Assembly (NCBI RefSeq): GCF_001695835.1
Contig: NZ_MBSO01000006.1
Location: 103,224-167,223 of the forward strand
DNA: 64,000 bases
Direction of reading: 5' to 3'
From: Ensifer sp. LC11
GTDB lineage: Bacteria > Pseudomonadota > Alphaproteobacteria > Rhizobiales > Rhizobiaceae
Shown piece after piece: positions 46,708 through 55,858 of the stretch. Position numbers and translations under genes: made by a program. The notes under the pieces are model-generated. The model worked only from the letters and a program-made list of their open reading frames with translations. It searched no databases and was not told the origin of the DNA. How positions within the stretch are numbered: the stretch's first letter is position 1; each line of letters starts with the position of its first letter.

Positions 46708-47660
46708 GCAATATCATAGGCATAACGATGGGAGACCCATGCGGCGTCGGCCCTGAGATTTCGGTTCGTGCACTCGCGGAAATGCCGCAGCAAGAGCGCG
46801 AGACAATGCGCATCTACGGCAACCTTGAAACACTCGAGGCGGCCCGCGCTGCCCTGGGTCTCGACATCGACCTCACCCCTTACGTCGTGGACCTGCCGGT
46901 CGAAGGCGCACCGCTTCCCTGGGGTCAGTTGAGCCCCGTTGCCGGCGACGCCGCGTTTCGCTTCATCGAAAAGGCGGTGCGGGATGCCGAAGCCGGCATC
47001 ATCGGCTGCATCGTCACCGCCCCGATCAACAAGGAAGCACTGAACCTTGCCGGCCATCACTATGACGGCCACACCGGAATGCTGCGCAGCCTGACGGGTT
47101 CGAAGGCAGCCTACATGCTGCTCGCTTCGGAGCGCCTCAAGGTCATTCACGTCTCGACCCATGTCTCGCTTCAGGAAGCGATCCGGCGCGCGACAACCGA
47201 GCGGGTCCTGGCCACCATCAGGGCCGGCGATGCGCATCTGAAGCGCATCGGCTATGCGGCGCCCAAGATCGCGGTTGCCGGCATCAACCCCCATTGCGGC
47301 GAGAACGGCCTCTTCGGCACCGAGGATGACGACCAGATCGCGCCGGCCGTTAAGGCCGCGCGGGCGGAGGGCATCGATGCCTACGGCCCGATCTCGGCCG
47401 ACACCGTGTTCCACCGCGCCTATTCCGGCGCCTTCGATCTGGTTGTCGCGCAATATCACGACCAGGGGCACATCCCCGTCAAGCTTGTCGCCTTCGACAC
47501 TGCCGTCAACGTTTCGGTGGACCTGCCGATCGACCGCACTTCGGTCGATCACGGCACCGCCTTCGACATTGCCGGCAAGGGTATTGCCAACCACGGCAAC
47601 ATGAACTCCGCGATCGCCTACGCCCGCAAGCTGGTGTCGGGCACTGCCAAGCGAGGATGA
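46704..47660 (+). CDS. PdxA-family dehydrogenase (PdxA2-like, sugar-acid phosphate type)
   Basis: 318 residues of the 4-hydroxythreonine-4-phosphate dehydrogenase family: [14 protein letters not shown] opening, [30 protein letters not shown] and [10 protein letters not shown] with metal-binding histidines. In catabolic clusters PdxA2 proteins work with DUF1537 kinases on four-carbon acid phosphates such as D-threonate 4-phosphate, giving dihydroxyacetone phosphate and CO2. A DUF1537 kinase lies 1.9 kb downstream, which supports that role over vitamin B6 synthesis. Confidence 0.87.
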   Translation: MSNIIGITMGDPCGVGPEISVRALAEMPQQERETMRIYGNLETLEAARAALGLDIDLTPYVVDLPVEGAPLPWGQLSPVAGDAAFRFIEKAVRDAEAGIIGCIVTAPINKEALNLAGHHYDGHTGMLRSLTGSKAAYMLLASERLKVIHVSTHVSLQEAIRRATTERVLATIRAGDAHLKRIGYAAPKIAVAGINPHCGENGLFGTEDDDQIAPAVKAARAEGIDAYGPISADTVFHRAYSGAFDLVVAQYHDQGHIPVKLVAFDTAVNVSVDLPIDRTSVDHGTAFDIAGKGIANHGNMNSAIAYARKLVSGTAKRG

Positions 47661-47664
47661 CGCC

Positions 47665-48783
47665 ATGACCCCCGCTCAGATCACCCTTCACCAGCCCCGC
47701 CGCCTCGTCGTCGGCGCCGGCACGATCGCAGAGGTCGGCAACTGGGCCGCCGACGCCACGTCGATCCTGGTCATAGCAACGCCGATTACCGCCGGCTTCG
47801 TCGATCGTTTGAAGCTTGCGGGCCGCATCGCCGTGTTTGACGCCATTCCCGGTGAACCCGATATCGCAACGTTGAACGCCGCCCTCGAGGTTGCGCGCCG
47901 GCAGAAGCCGGACCTGATCGTCGGCCTGGGGGGCGGCTCGGTTCTCGACGTCGCCAAGCTGGTTGCCGTCCTTTGGAACGCACAACAGACGCTGGCGGAC
48001 GTTGCCGGGCCGAACAGGGTTGCCGGCCGCAGCACGCGTCTCGTGCAGGTCGCCACCACCGCCGGCACCGGCTCGGAAGCAGGGATCCGCTCGCTGATCA
48101 CCGATCCGGAAAAGGGCAACAAGATCGCGGTCGAAAGCCCGCACATGATCGCTGATCTCGCCGTCCTTGATCCGGAGCTTACCTATTCCGTGCCGCCGGC
48201 GGTCACCGCTGCTACCGGTGTCGACGCCATGGCGCACTGCGTTGAAGCCTTCACCAATCGCCGCGCGCATCCGATGATCGACGGCTTTGCCCGCATGGGC
48301 TTCAGGCTCGTCGGCAAGTATCTTGCGCGCGCTGTCAGGGATGGCACCGATACAGAGGCGCGTGAAGGGATGATGCTTGCTTCCTATTATGGCGGCATAT
48401 GCCTTGGGCCGGTGAATACGGCCGCCGGTCACGCCATCGCCTACCCGCTCGGAACAAGGCTTCGCCTGCCGCATGGGCTGGCCAACGCCATCATTTTCCC
48501 CCACGTCCTCGCCTTCAACCAGGCGGTTGCAGCTAACAAGACCGCGGAAGTCGCGCAGGCCCTTGGCCTTGGCGACAACCTCGCAGCGCGCGAGCTTCTC
48601 GACGCCGCCCGCCACTTCTGCCGCAATCTCGGCATCGAAATGTCGCTTGCCGCTCACGGGGCAAAAACGGACGACCTGCCGCTCTATGCGACCGAGGCCC
48701 ATGCCAACCGCCGTCTTATGGACAACAATCCAATCGACATGAGCGTTGAGGATGTGCTCGCCGTCTACAAGGCCGCTTTCTGA
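47665..48783 (+). CDS. Iron-containing alcohol dehydrogenase
   Basis: 372-residue group III dehydrogenase. GLGGGSVLDVAKLVAV is the NAD-phosphate loop; TTAGTGSEAGI, GVDAMAHCVEAF, GHAIAYPLG and LRLPHGLANAI hold the metal-ligand aspartate and histidines. It begins 5 bases after pdxA. It would reduce an aldehyde or oxidise a hydroxy acid formed in the pathway; maleylacetate reductase-like activity is another option within the same superfamily. Confidence 0.87.
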   Translation: MTPAQITLHQPRRLVVGAGTIAEVGNWAADATSILVIATPITAGFVDRLKLAGRIAVFDAIPGEPDIATLNAALEVARRQKPDLIVGLGGGSVLDVAKLVAVLWNAQQTLADVAGPNRVAGRSTRLVQVATTAGTGSEAGIRSLITDPEKGNKIAVESPHMIADLAVLDPELTYSVPPAVTAATGVDAMAHCVEAFTNRRAHPMIDGFARMGFRLVGKYLARAVRDGTDTEAREGMMLASYYGGICLGPVNTAAGHAIAYPLGTRLRLPHGLANAIIFPHVLAFNQAVAANKTAEVAQALGLGDNLAARELLDAARHFCRNLGIEMSLAAHGAKTDDLPLYATEAHANRRLMDNNPIDMSVEDVLAVYKAAF

Positions 48784-48805
48784 CGCACACCCGCCACCGA
48801 AGCAG

Positions 48806-48829
48806 AACCCCGACACTTGGCCGGGGTTT
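48806..48829. terminator. Terminator hairpin between convergent genes
   Basis: AACCCCG and CGGGGTT form a 7-bp stem with a 9-base loop followed by TTGATGTTTG on the plus strand. It sits between the convergent dehydrogenase and gntR genes and can serve the rightward operon. Confidence 0.6.
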
Positions 48830-48842
48830 GATGTTTGAAATG

Positions 48843-49544
48843 TTACTTCGTTGCCTGGAACAGGCGTTCGCGGGAACCCGCGAGATGATCATGCATGAGT
48901 TGTCTCGCCTTGGCTGCCTCGCGTGCAGCAATGGCCTCGGCGATCGCCTCGTGTTCGGCGAAGACCCGCGTCAAACCCGTGGTTTCGCGCTTGACCGAGG
49001 CGCCATGGAACCGCATCCCGACGGCGATGTGGTCCTTGAGCGCCTCCATCGCGGTGAAGAAATAGCTGTTCTGCGCGGCGCGCGCGATCGCAAGATGAAA
49101 CTGGAAGTCCGCGTCCTCGCGGTGGGATTGCCGGTTGGTGGCGTCGCGCATCAGTTCCAGCGCCTGGCGAATGGCGGCCAAGGTGGCCGCGTCGTGGCGC
49201 TCGGCCGCGGCCGCTGCGGCGGCCGGCTCGACCGTCAGGCGGAACTCGTAGCAGTTGAGAAGATCGGCGACATTCTCGAGCTGACCGAAGCCGAGCGGCT
49301 CACGCATGCCGACGGCACGAACGAAACTGCCGGCACCGCGTCGCGAATAGATGAACCCCTGCTCGCGCAGCCGGCGCAGTGCTTCGCGAACGATCGGACG
49401 GGATACCTCGAACTCGTTGGCCAGATCATGTTCGGTCGGCAAGCGCTCGTCTGGCTTGTAGGCGCCGGATTTGATCGCACGGTGCATACGCTCGAAGACG
49501 AGATCACCAAGGCTTTTGCGTGCTGTTCCGTTCTCCAATCCCAT
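48843..49544 (-). CDS. GntR-family (FadR/FCD) regulator of the DUF1537/PdxA cluster
   Basis: 233 residues: winged helix with YKPDERLPTEHDLANEFEVSRPIVREALRRLREQGFIYSR, then an FCD domain with DFQFHLAIARAAQNSYF and a late MHDHLAGSRERL histidine region. Its ATG follows directly on the stop codon of the kinase gene, so it is co-transcribed with it. It likely senses a sugar acid and represses the sialidase/PdxA and EamA/Dpp operons. Confidence 0.88.
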   Translation of the reverse strand: MGLENGTARKSLGDLVFERMHRAIKSGAYKPDERLPTEHDLANEFEVSRPIVREALRRLREQGFIYSRRGAGSFVRAVGMREPLGFGQLENVADLLNCYEFRLTVEPAAAAAAAERHDAATLAAIRQALELMRDATNRQSHREDADFQFHLAIARAAQNSYFFTAMEALKDHIAVGMRFHGASVKRETTGLTRVFAEHEAIAEAIAAREAAKARQLMHDHLAGSRERLFQATK

Positions 49545-50576
49545 TTATGTTCCCATCTTGTGGAGGGTCGCGTCCGCGATCTGCTTCAGCGTGTCCGGAG
49601 AGCCGAATCCACCGGACTTGGCGATGATGCAACGTCCTTCGACCTCAGCCAAGCCCAAGCCCGGCAGGCATTCGCCGAGCAGGCGGAAACGCTGGATATC
49701 CATCCTTTTCAAAACCGCCTCTGCCGTGGCGCCACCGGAAAGAAGCATCGTGCCGGCCGACCGCGCGAGGTTCGGACAGACGCTATCGGCAAGCGCCTCG
49801 GAAACTTCTTCCGATGAGAGCTCGCCTTCGCCCGGGACAGCCTGGACGAGGGTGATCGCGCTGCCATCGTCTGCGGCGTCTATGAGCCGCCCATTGGGTG
49901 CGGCCAGATAGCGCGCCGCTATCGCGCGGCGCAGAACGTCGATCTGGGCAAGGGTGATGGGATCTCGGGATCCGATGACGAACAAGGCCGGACCGGCAGA
50001 GATCTCGGCGGCCTGCGCGGCCGCTTCGTTGGTCATGCGTTCGGCAAGCGCTTCAGCCAGGCCACGCGCCCCTATCAACAGGTCGACGCCATTCCGCTCA
50101 GCATCTTCGAGCGAGGCACGCATCTCAGCCGCGCTGGCCACATCGGGGATCGTAGACCTATCCGCATGCCGACCGAGCCGTTCATGAACGGAAATCGGCG
50201 CGTCCACCCCAAAGCCGCGAACGTACCCACCTGTCACGTATCGACCAAATGCCGGAATGGCCGGAGCCACCAAGGCAGAACGAAAAGGCATGCTGTCGAG
50301 TTCTGCGGCGATATTGCCCTTCAGGCGCGAGTCGACCTTCTTGAAGAGAAGCGTTTCGGAAGGCAGGGTCGCAAGGACCGCGGCCGCCCGCTGCCTTGCG
50401 ACCTCGCCGCTTAGCTCGCGCGAGCCGAGATTGATTGAAAGAACGTCCGGTTTTTGCCGAAGGGCGTCTTCGATTGCCTCGGCTACCAACGCGACTTCGA
50501 CATGCATACCCCTCGCCGCAAACGGCGCAGCCGCATCGAGCGCTCCCGTCAGATCATCAGCGACAATGGCCAACAT
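49545..50576 (-). CDS. Four-carbon acid sugar kinase family protein (DUF1537)
   Basis: 343-residue kinase. The N-terminal domain opens MLAIVADDLTGALDAAAPFAARG, typical of the substrate domain; LFKKVDSRLKGNIAAEL and APAIPAFGR follow, and the C-terminal ATP domain has TMLLSGGATAEAVL and GLAEVEGRCIIAKSGGFGSPDTL. Characterised members (OtnK, DtnK, LtnK) phosphorylate four-carbon sugar acids at C4. The chain is shorter than the usual 400-430 residues. With the PdxA-family gene it forms the known kinase-dehydrogenase pair that leads to triose phosphate. Confidence 0.87.
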   Translation of the reverse strand: MLAIVADDLTGALDAAAPFAARGMHVEVALVAEAIEDALRQKPDVLSINLGSRELSGEVARQRAAAVLATLPSETLLFKKVDSRLKGNIAAELDSMPFRSALVAPAIPAFGRYVTGGYVRGFGVDAPISVHERLGRHADRSTIPDVASAAEMRASLEDAERNGVDLLIGARGLAEALAERMTNEAAAQAAEISAGPALFVIGSRDPITLAQIDVLRRAIAARYLAAPNGRLIDAADDGSAITLVQAVPGEGELSSEEVSEALADSVCPNLARSAGTMLLSGGATAEAVLKRMDIQRFRLLGECLPGLGLAEVEGRCIIAKSGGFGSPDTLKQIADATLHKMGT

Positions 50577-50598
50577 GGTAGAGGTCCGGAAATTTGTT

Positions 50599-50612
50599 GT
50601 TATCTTTATAAC
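50599..50612. promoter_or_regulatory. Palindrome upstream of the DUF1537 kinase gene
   Basis: GTTATCTTTATAAC is a 5+4+5 inverted repeat 23 bases before the kinase start, in an AT-rich patch. It may be an operator or part of the promoter. Confidence 0.35.
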
Positions 50613-51184
50613 TACATCTAGTATTGAAATGTCAATGTTTTTTGAGTTTAATTTACAAATCTATGGCGAACAGGCGAAACGTCGGCCTGCCTTTCGTCGA
50701 GATCCGGATCGCCTGGGATTCGTCTCTACCCTCCCGGCTTGATTTCGCAAGGAAAGCGTTGCGGCAGTGTTTCTAATGACTTGTGAGGTGCTACGGTCGA
50801 CGTACGCTTTAACCCGAGTTGACTAAATTCTAAACCTTGACTCAAAAGTGCATCAGGAGTGGGATTCTGATCGAGGTGCAATGCCTTGAGGCCGCCAAGC
50901 CCTCATCAAAAGGGAGGCGGCCTCACCATTTCGAGAAGCGGGCTCGCCCCAGGGACAACATCGGTTCGCGGCCTGAAGATTGGCTCGAAGCACACCCCGA
51001 CAGGTGACGGAGGATGCCGGCACTAACAGCGCGTTCGCTCGTTGAGGCCGTCTGGAGCAACGGCATCGGGCGTTCACGCGGCGGGTTTGATTTTGTCAGG
51101 AGATCAGAGATGAACTTCAAGAGCCTTGTTCCCGGCTAATTTGGCTTTGCGCCTTCTCGATCTGTGCAGGTCCTTGAACGGCAA
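50613..51184. other. Intergenic region with a long GC hairpin
   Basis: About 570 bases with no convincing gene. A 9-bp perfect stem (GAGGCCGCC at 50888-50896 with GGCGGCCTC at 50916-50924) could be a terminator or a decayed repeat. A start codon at about 51111 with CAGGAG before it opens a nine-residue frame (MNFKSLVPG then stop) that may be the remnant of a lost gene. The AT-rich 50590-50660 portion is the kinase promoter. Confidence 0.4.
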
Positions 51185-52948
51185 TCAGCGCTCAGGCAAT
51201 CCTGCCTGCCGCAAACCCTCGGCAATTTGACCTTCCCATTGCGGTATATTCTGAAACCACGGCAGCGCCCGATACCGCTCTATGGTAAAGCCCGGCTCGG
51301 CCGCCAACAGCTTCTGCGCGGCCCATCGGGCGGTCTCCAAGTCCCCGCTCATCGCCGACCAGGCGGCGAGGTGGCGATAGGACCAGGTCACGTCAGGATG
51401 GGTGTTGACAACCTCCTGGGCTATCGCGATGGCCTGTGACAAAGAACCTTCCATGGCCAAGGAGAAAGCCATCCCCATTCTCATGTTGAATGCGAGCGGA
51501 TCTCTTGGGCTCAGGGTCATCCCACGCTGGAAATGTTCCGTTGCGCGAGCGGCCTCGTCCTTGTAGATGGCCAGCCAGCCCAGGCGCGCCCATGCCCAGG
51601 CATTGTTTGGATCGAGCGCAAGCGCCTTTTCGATAAAGGTGGTAGCGCGCTCCTGGTCGCCGCAGATGCTCATTGCCGCGCCGGCGGCGGTCAGCGCGGT
51701 TGGATCATCACCGATTGAGCCGGCAACCTCAACCGCTGCGCGCGCATTTTCCAACTCATGCTCCGGTTGTTCGGTCCATAGGTAGGAGGCATTGGAGGCG
51801 TGGCACCACGCCAAGAGTGCATGCGCGCGGCCATAACCAGGATCGACGGCGATCGCCTGCCGAAGCAGTTCAATCGCCTGGTTGTTCGTATCCTTGCGGC
51901 GGCCCCAAATGTTCGGATAGGCGCGCATAACGAGATCGTAGGCCCGTAGACTGGTCGGCGGCTTGCGTCTGGAAAGCTCGATCTCGGCATCGCGAATGGC
52001 CGGATGAAGGGCGCCTGCCACCTGTGCCGCAATCCGATCTTGGAACTCGAATATATCTTCGATTGCGCCCTCGTAACGATCGGACCAGAACTGGGTCCTC
52101 GTCTCCGCGTCGACCAATTGCACGGAAATGCGCAGCCGGTCGCCGCCTCGGCGAACGGTGCCTTCGACCACATAATTGACGCCGAGTTCCCTGCCGACTT
52201 CACGCACGTCGACGAAGCGCCCCTTGTAGGTGAACGCGGACTGTCGCGCGATCACAAAGAAATCCCGAACGCGCGAGAGCGCGGCGGTAATCTCCTCAAC
52301 AACGCCGTCCACGAAGTATTCGTCGCCGTGACCACTGAGGTTGTCGAAAGGCATTACGACGATCGACGGCTGATCCTTGCCACGGCAGGTCGCAGATAAT
52401 ACGGCGGACGCGCTGCCGCCGTCGGCGGGCATCCCTTGCTGCCAATCGACCCGAAAGATGGAAATCGGCCGGGGAATGTTCTTCAAGCTCCGTTCGCCAA
52501 GGCTGGTCAGCGCGAACGGCACCTTGCCGTCGAGATGCTCGCGCACCGATGCGGAAATGCAGATGCCGGACGGAGCGGCGATCTCCTGCACGCGCGCCGC
52601 GATATTGACGCCGTCGCCGAGAAGATCGTCTCCAGACACAACAACGTCACCCAGATTGACGCCAATGCGGAACTCCAAGCGGCGATCGGGCGGAAAGTCC
52701 TCTGAGAGACTGGAAAGACGGCGTTGGATTTCGACAGAGCACCGGACGGCCTGAACCGCGCTTGGGAACTCGGCGACAAAGCCATCACCTGCGCTACCGA
52801 AAATACGGCCGCCATGCTCGCTAACCAATTCGGCGATCCGACCGCGGCACAGATCGAGTGCCCGAACCGTACCCTCCTCGTCGAGCGCGGCAAGGCGGCT
52901 GAACCCAGCAACGTCGGCCGAAAGGATGGCTGCAAGCTTTCGATCCAC
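51185..52948 (-). CDS. Class III adenylate/guanylate cyclase with TPR domain
   Basis: 587 residues. The N-terminal cyclase domain (about 1-170) has both metal aspartates (ILSADVAGFSRL and GSAGDGFVAEF) and the transition-state Asn/Arg in GDGVNIAARVQ. A middle part resembles the SPSIVVMPFDNLSG segment that precedes TPR domains in rhizobial cyclases, followed by TPR-like repeats to the end (ALALDPNNAWAWARLGW). Predicted to make cAMP and to scaffold partners; rhizobia carry many such proteins. No signal peptide or membrane helix seen. Monocistronic. Confidence 0.88.
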   Translation of the reverse strand: MDRKLAAILSADVAGFSRLAALDEEGTVRALDLCRGRIAELVSEHGGRIFGSAGDGFVAEFPSAVQAVRCSVEIQRRLSSLSEDFPPDRRLEFRIGVNLGDVVVSGDDLLGDGVNIAARVQEIAAPSGICISASVREHLDGKVPFALTSLGERSLKNIPRPISIFRVDWQQGMPADGGSASAVLSATCRGKDQPSIVVMPFDNLSGHGDEYFVDGVVEEITAALSRVRDFFVIARQSAFTYKGRFVDVREVGRELGVNYVVEGTVRRGGDRLRISVQLVDAETRTQFWSDRYEGAIEDIFEFQDRIAAQVAGALHPAIRDAEIELSRRKPPTSLRAYDLVMRAYPNIWGRRKDTNNQAIELLRQAIAVDPGYGRAHALLAWCHASNASYLWTEQPEHELENARAAVEVAGSIGDDPTALTAAGAAMSICGDQERATTFIEKALALDPNNAWAWARLGWLAIYKDEAARATEHFQRGMTLSPRDPLAFNMRMGMAFSLAMEGSLSQAIAIAQEVVNTHPDVTWSYRHLAAWSAMSGDLETARWAAQKLLAAEPGFTIERYRALPWFQNIPQWEGQIAEGLRQAGLPER

Positions 52949-53195
52949 AGCGGTGACTTCTCCACGGGCACGATATCGTTGGGCTTAGCAGGGGCGTATT
53001 TTCCCACATCCGCAGCTGTTTGTCGCCAGTCGGAAGGTCGAAGGATCAGCCGCCGCACAGGCGTTCGTCGCGCACCGCCGGACGCGCTGCACGCGTTTGC
53101 CTCGACACATAGCCCAAATGGCCTATGTCTTAGTTTATTCACAGCCACACTAGACTTTAGTAGAATTCCCTAATGAGGTGTGCAGGGAGGTAAGC

Positions 53196-53381
53196 ATGGA
53201 ACGCGTAGAAGCCGAAAAGCTCGAAACCGACGCCGCCACGAAAGTCTGGTCAGTCCATGATTTTTGCAAACGACATCGTCTTTGCGCGGAAGAGGAACGT
53301 CGTCTTACAAGCCTGTTCGGCATGTTCGCAACAGCCCGCGAGCTCCTGAACAACGCGCAGCGTACACCGAAGTGGCGGTAA
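53196..53381 (+). CDS. Small conserved-looking protein of unknown function
   Basis: 61 residues from ATG 53196 with GGGAGG before it; an upstream in-frame start at 53178 is less likely. The chain is highly charged: MERVEAEKLETDAATKVWSV, then DFCKRHRLCAEEERRLTSLFG and a helical C-terminus ending RTPKWR. No membrane segment or known domain that I recognise. It may be a small regulatory protein; evidence for expression is only the ribosome site and coding-like composition. Confidence 0.5.
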   Translation: MERVEAEKLETDAATKVWSVHDFCKRHRLCAEEERRLTSLFGMFATARELLNNAQRTPKWR

Positions 53382-53449
53382 TGCGTGGCTACTGAACCTC
53401 CGCTGATCGGTCGCGAGCGCATTGCGAAACAACCCGACAGCAGGTGTAC

Positions 53450-53485
53450 ATTTGACAAGAGCCGGCATTTTACGGCTTGCCAAAT
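53450..53485 (+). other. Imperfect inverted repeat between the small gene and dodecin
   Basis: ATTTGACAAGAGCCG and CGGCTTGCCAAAT pair with one bulge and one mismatch around an 8-base loop. It can be a terminator of the small gene or an operator; TTGACA also fits a -35 box for dodecin. Confidence 0.4.
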
Positions 53486-53577
53486 AAGGTTGGATTCCTG
53501 GCGCCATCGGAGAGATGCAAGGCGCGTAGCATTGTCGTGCTGCTCTCTCGCAGGCAAATCGCAAACTGGAGGATCGC

Positions 53578-53787
53578 ATGAGTGACCATGTCTACAAGAA
53601 AGTCGAACTTGTCGGAAGCTCGAAGACCTCTGTCACGGATGCGATAGAGACCGCTATCGCGCGGGCCTCAAAGACGATGAGAAATCTCGAGTGGTTCGAG
53701 GTCGATCAAATCAGGGGGCACATCAAGGATGGAGAGGTTGCACACTATCAGGTCGTCATGAAAGTTGGGTTTCGCATCGACGACTAA
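53578..53787 (+). CDS. Dodecin family protein
   Basis: 69-residue dodecin: VYKKVELVGSSKTSVTDAIETAI, NLEWFEVDQIRGHIKDG with the flavin-stacking tryptophan, and VAHYQVVMKVGFRIDD. Dodecins form hollow dodecamers that bind riboflavin or FMN and coenzyme A, acting as flavin stores. Length is exactly that of the family. Apparently monocistronic, with GGAGG before the ATG. Confidence 0.93.
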   Translation: MSDHVYKKVELVGSSKTSVTDAIETAIARASKTMRNLEWFEVDQIRGHIKDGEVAHYQVVMKVGFRIDD

Positions 53788-53934
53788 TGTCGTTTCACAC
53801 GAAGCTGCATGACAGGCGACGGTTCCAGTGTCGCCAGCGGTTGGCCCGCTCGGAAGCGCCGATCGTCGCTGCAGTTCGAACAGGAACTTGCCCGAGCCGT
53901 GCCAGTCGCCGACCCCGATGCTAACGCCGGGAGC

Positions 53935-55824
53935 TCAGTTTTTTGGCAGCCCCTCCGGTCTCAGGTATTTTCTCAGCGCGGCGATGCGAAAGATGGCGTT
54001 GGCTGCTCCGTAGCCGCGATAGCCGCGTCGTTCGATGATTTCGAAGAAAAAGCCCTCACCAAAGGTCGGGCTGTAAAGCTGGAAAAACTCGCCGTTCTCG
54101 TCCCGATCATAAAGAATGTTCTCGGCCCTCAGCCGCTCGACGAGTTCCGAAGCAAGACCGAAGCGCGCCTCGACGTCGTCGTAGTAGTTGGGTGATATCG
54201 GCAGCGCCTTGAACCCGTTTGCGCGCAGCGCCTCAGCCGTGGCAAAGATATCGCTGGTGGCAAAAGCCAGGTGCTGCACGCCGGAGCCGAACGTCTCGGC
54301 GATAAAGTGGCCTGCCAGCGTGTTGCGGTTCTCCGCACCGTTCAACGTCAGGCGCAGCGTGCCTGCGTCGTTTTCCACGACCTGGCTGCGGACGATGCCG
54401 GCCGGATCGACAATGTCGACCATCGGCGTCTTTCGTGCGTCGAGCAGCGACGTATAGAAGAGCAGCCAGGTGAGCATCTCCTCGTATTTGACGGTCTGGG
54501 CGATGTGATCGATCGTGGTCAGGCCGGCGGGCATCGCCGGACCTTCGTCGCGCACCTGGTCGAATTCGATCTCCCAGATATTGGCAAGCTCGGACACCTC
54601 GTCGAAAAAGTAGATGAGCCCGCCGCCAACGCCATGGATAGCCGGAACCAGCAGTTCATCCGGCCCGACCCGCCGCTCGAAGGGTTCGGCGCCCAGTGCC
54701 CGTGCCCGCTCGACGGTCGCCGCCGCATCGTCCACCATAAGGCCGAAGGCATAGGCCGATGTGCCGTGCACCAGATAGGAGGCATTGGCAAAACCTTCCC
54801 GCTCGGTGTTGACCACCAGGTTGATGCCGCCCTGGCGGTAGACCACCACCTGCTTGGTCCGGTGCTGCGCCGCCTTCCTGAAACCGATCGTCAGCAGCAT
54901 TGCTTCGAGTTCTCCCGCCTCTTCCTCGGAGGCGCTGAACTCCACGAACGCCACGCCCTTCACGTCGACGCGCGGGGGCATTTCGGGAACCGGCAAACGA
55001 ATATGCGGTTCGGCGCGCTTGACCTGATCGCCGAGATAGATCAGCGAGCGATAGCCATCGACAGCGATGGCATTGGCATTACCGCCGCGAAACTGATCGT
55101 TGAAGATTTCGAGCGACAGATAACCATCATAGCCGGTTGCCGCCACCGCGCGGGTAAAGTCGGTCACCGGCAAATCGCCTTCGCCCGGCATGTTGCGGAA
55201 GTGCCGGCTCCAGTAGAGCAGGTCCATGTCGATCAGCGGTGCATCCGCAAGCTGGACGATGAAGATCTTCTCCTTCGGGATCGAGCGGATCGAATTGATC
55301 TCGATCTTGCGCGACAGAGTATGAAAGCTGTCAAGGATCAGCCCGATCGCCGGGTGATCGGCGCGCCGGACAATTTCCCAGGCATCGCGATGGTCGCTGA
55401 TATGGCGCCCCCAGGCGAGCGCCTCGTAGCCAACGCGCAGATTCCGTTTCGCTGCACGTTCGCCGAGTTCGCGAAAGTCGGCAGCCGCCCGGTCGATACC
55501 GCCGATTGCGGCCGGCGAGACATTGGAGCAGACGAGGACGAGGTCCGTGCCAAGCTCCTGCATCAGGTCGAACTTTCGTTCGGCCCTGTCAAAAGTGCGG
55601 GCTCTCAGCGGCTCCGGCATGCCCTCGAAATCGCGGAAAGGTTGGAACAGGCTGATCTCCAGACCAAAGTCGCGCACCATTCGGCCAACCTCGCGCGGGC
55701 TTTCGTCGAATGCCAGGAAGTCGTTTTCGAAGATTTCGACACCGGCAAAGCCCGCCTTGGCGATGGCGCGCAGCTTGTCCTTGAGATCGCCGCTGAGCGA
55801 AACCGTTGCTATCGAGGTCTTCAT
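53935..55824 (-). CDS. quiC: 3-dehydroshikimate dehydratase (QuiC-type, TIM barrel plus HPPD-like domain)
   Basis: 629-residue bifunctional-looking protein. Residues about 1-270 form a xylose-isomerase-like TIM barrel (GYEALAWGRHISDHRDAWEIV, LILDSFHTLS, VQLADAP, PGEGDLPVTDF with metal ligands). The C-terminal part is a vicinal-oxygen-chelate fold like 4-hydroxyphenylpyruvate dioxygenase (TTIDHIAQTVKYEEMLTW, GSGVQHLAFATSDIF). This arrangement is that of QuiC enzymes, which convert 3-dehydroshikimate to protocatechuate. Next to a shikimate dehydrogenase and a TRAP carrier it completes a quinate/shikimate uptake pathway. Confidence 0.87.
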   Translation of the reverse strand: MKTSIATVSLSGDLKDKLRAIAKAGFAGVEIFENDFLAFDESPREVGRMVRDFGLEISLFQPFRDFEGMPEPLRARTFDRAERKFDLMQELGTDLVLVCSNVSPAAIGGIDRAAADFRELGERAAKRNLRVGYEALAWGRHISDHRDAWEIVRRADHPAIGLILDSFHTLSRKIEINSIRSIPKEKIFIVQLADAPLIDMDLLYWSRHFRNMPGEGDLPVTDFTRAVAATGYDGYLSLEIFNDQFRGGNANAIAVDGYRSLIYLGDQVKRAEPHIRLPVPEMPPRVDVKGVAFVEFSASEEEAGELEAMLLTIGFRKAAQHRTKQVVVYRQGGINLVVNTEREGFANASYLVHGTSAYAFGLMVDDAAATVERARALGAEPFERRVGPDELLVPAIHGVGGGLIYFFDEVSELANIWEIEFDQVRDEGPAMPAGLTTIDHIAQTVKYEEMLTWLLFYTSLLDARKTPMVDIVDPAGIVRSQVVENDAGTLRLTLNGAENRNTLAGHFIAETFGSGVQHLAFATSDIFATAEALRANGFKALPISPNYYDDVEARFGLASELVERLRAENILYDRDENGEFFQLYSPTFGEGFFFEIIERRGYRGYGAANAIFRIAALRKYLRPEGLPKN

Positions 55825-55858
55825 GTTTTTGTCCTTGCTGGAACTTCCGGCGGCAGTG

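Noticed and set aside
46704..47660. PdxA as vitamin B6 biosynthesis gene
   Set aside because: The linkage to a DUF1537 kinase, GntR regulator and an importer fits the catabolic PdxA2 group better.
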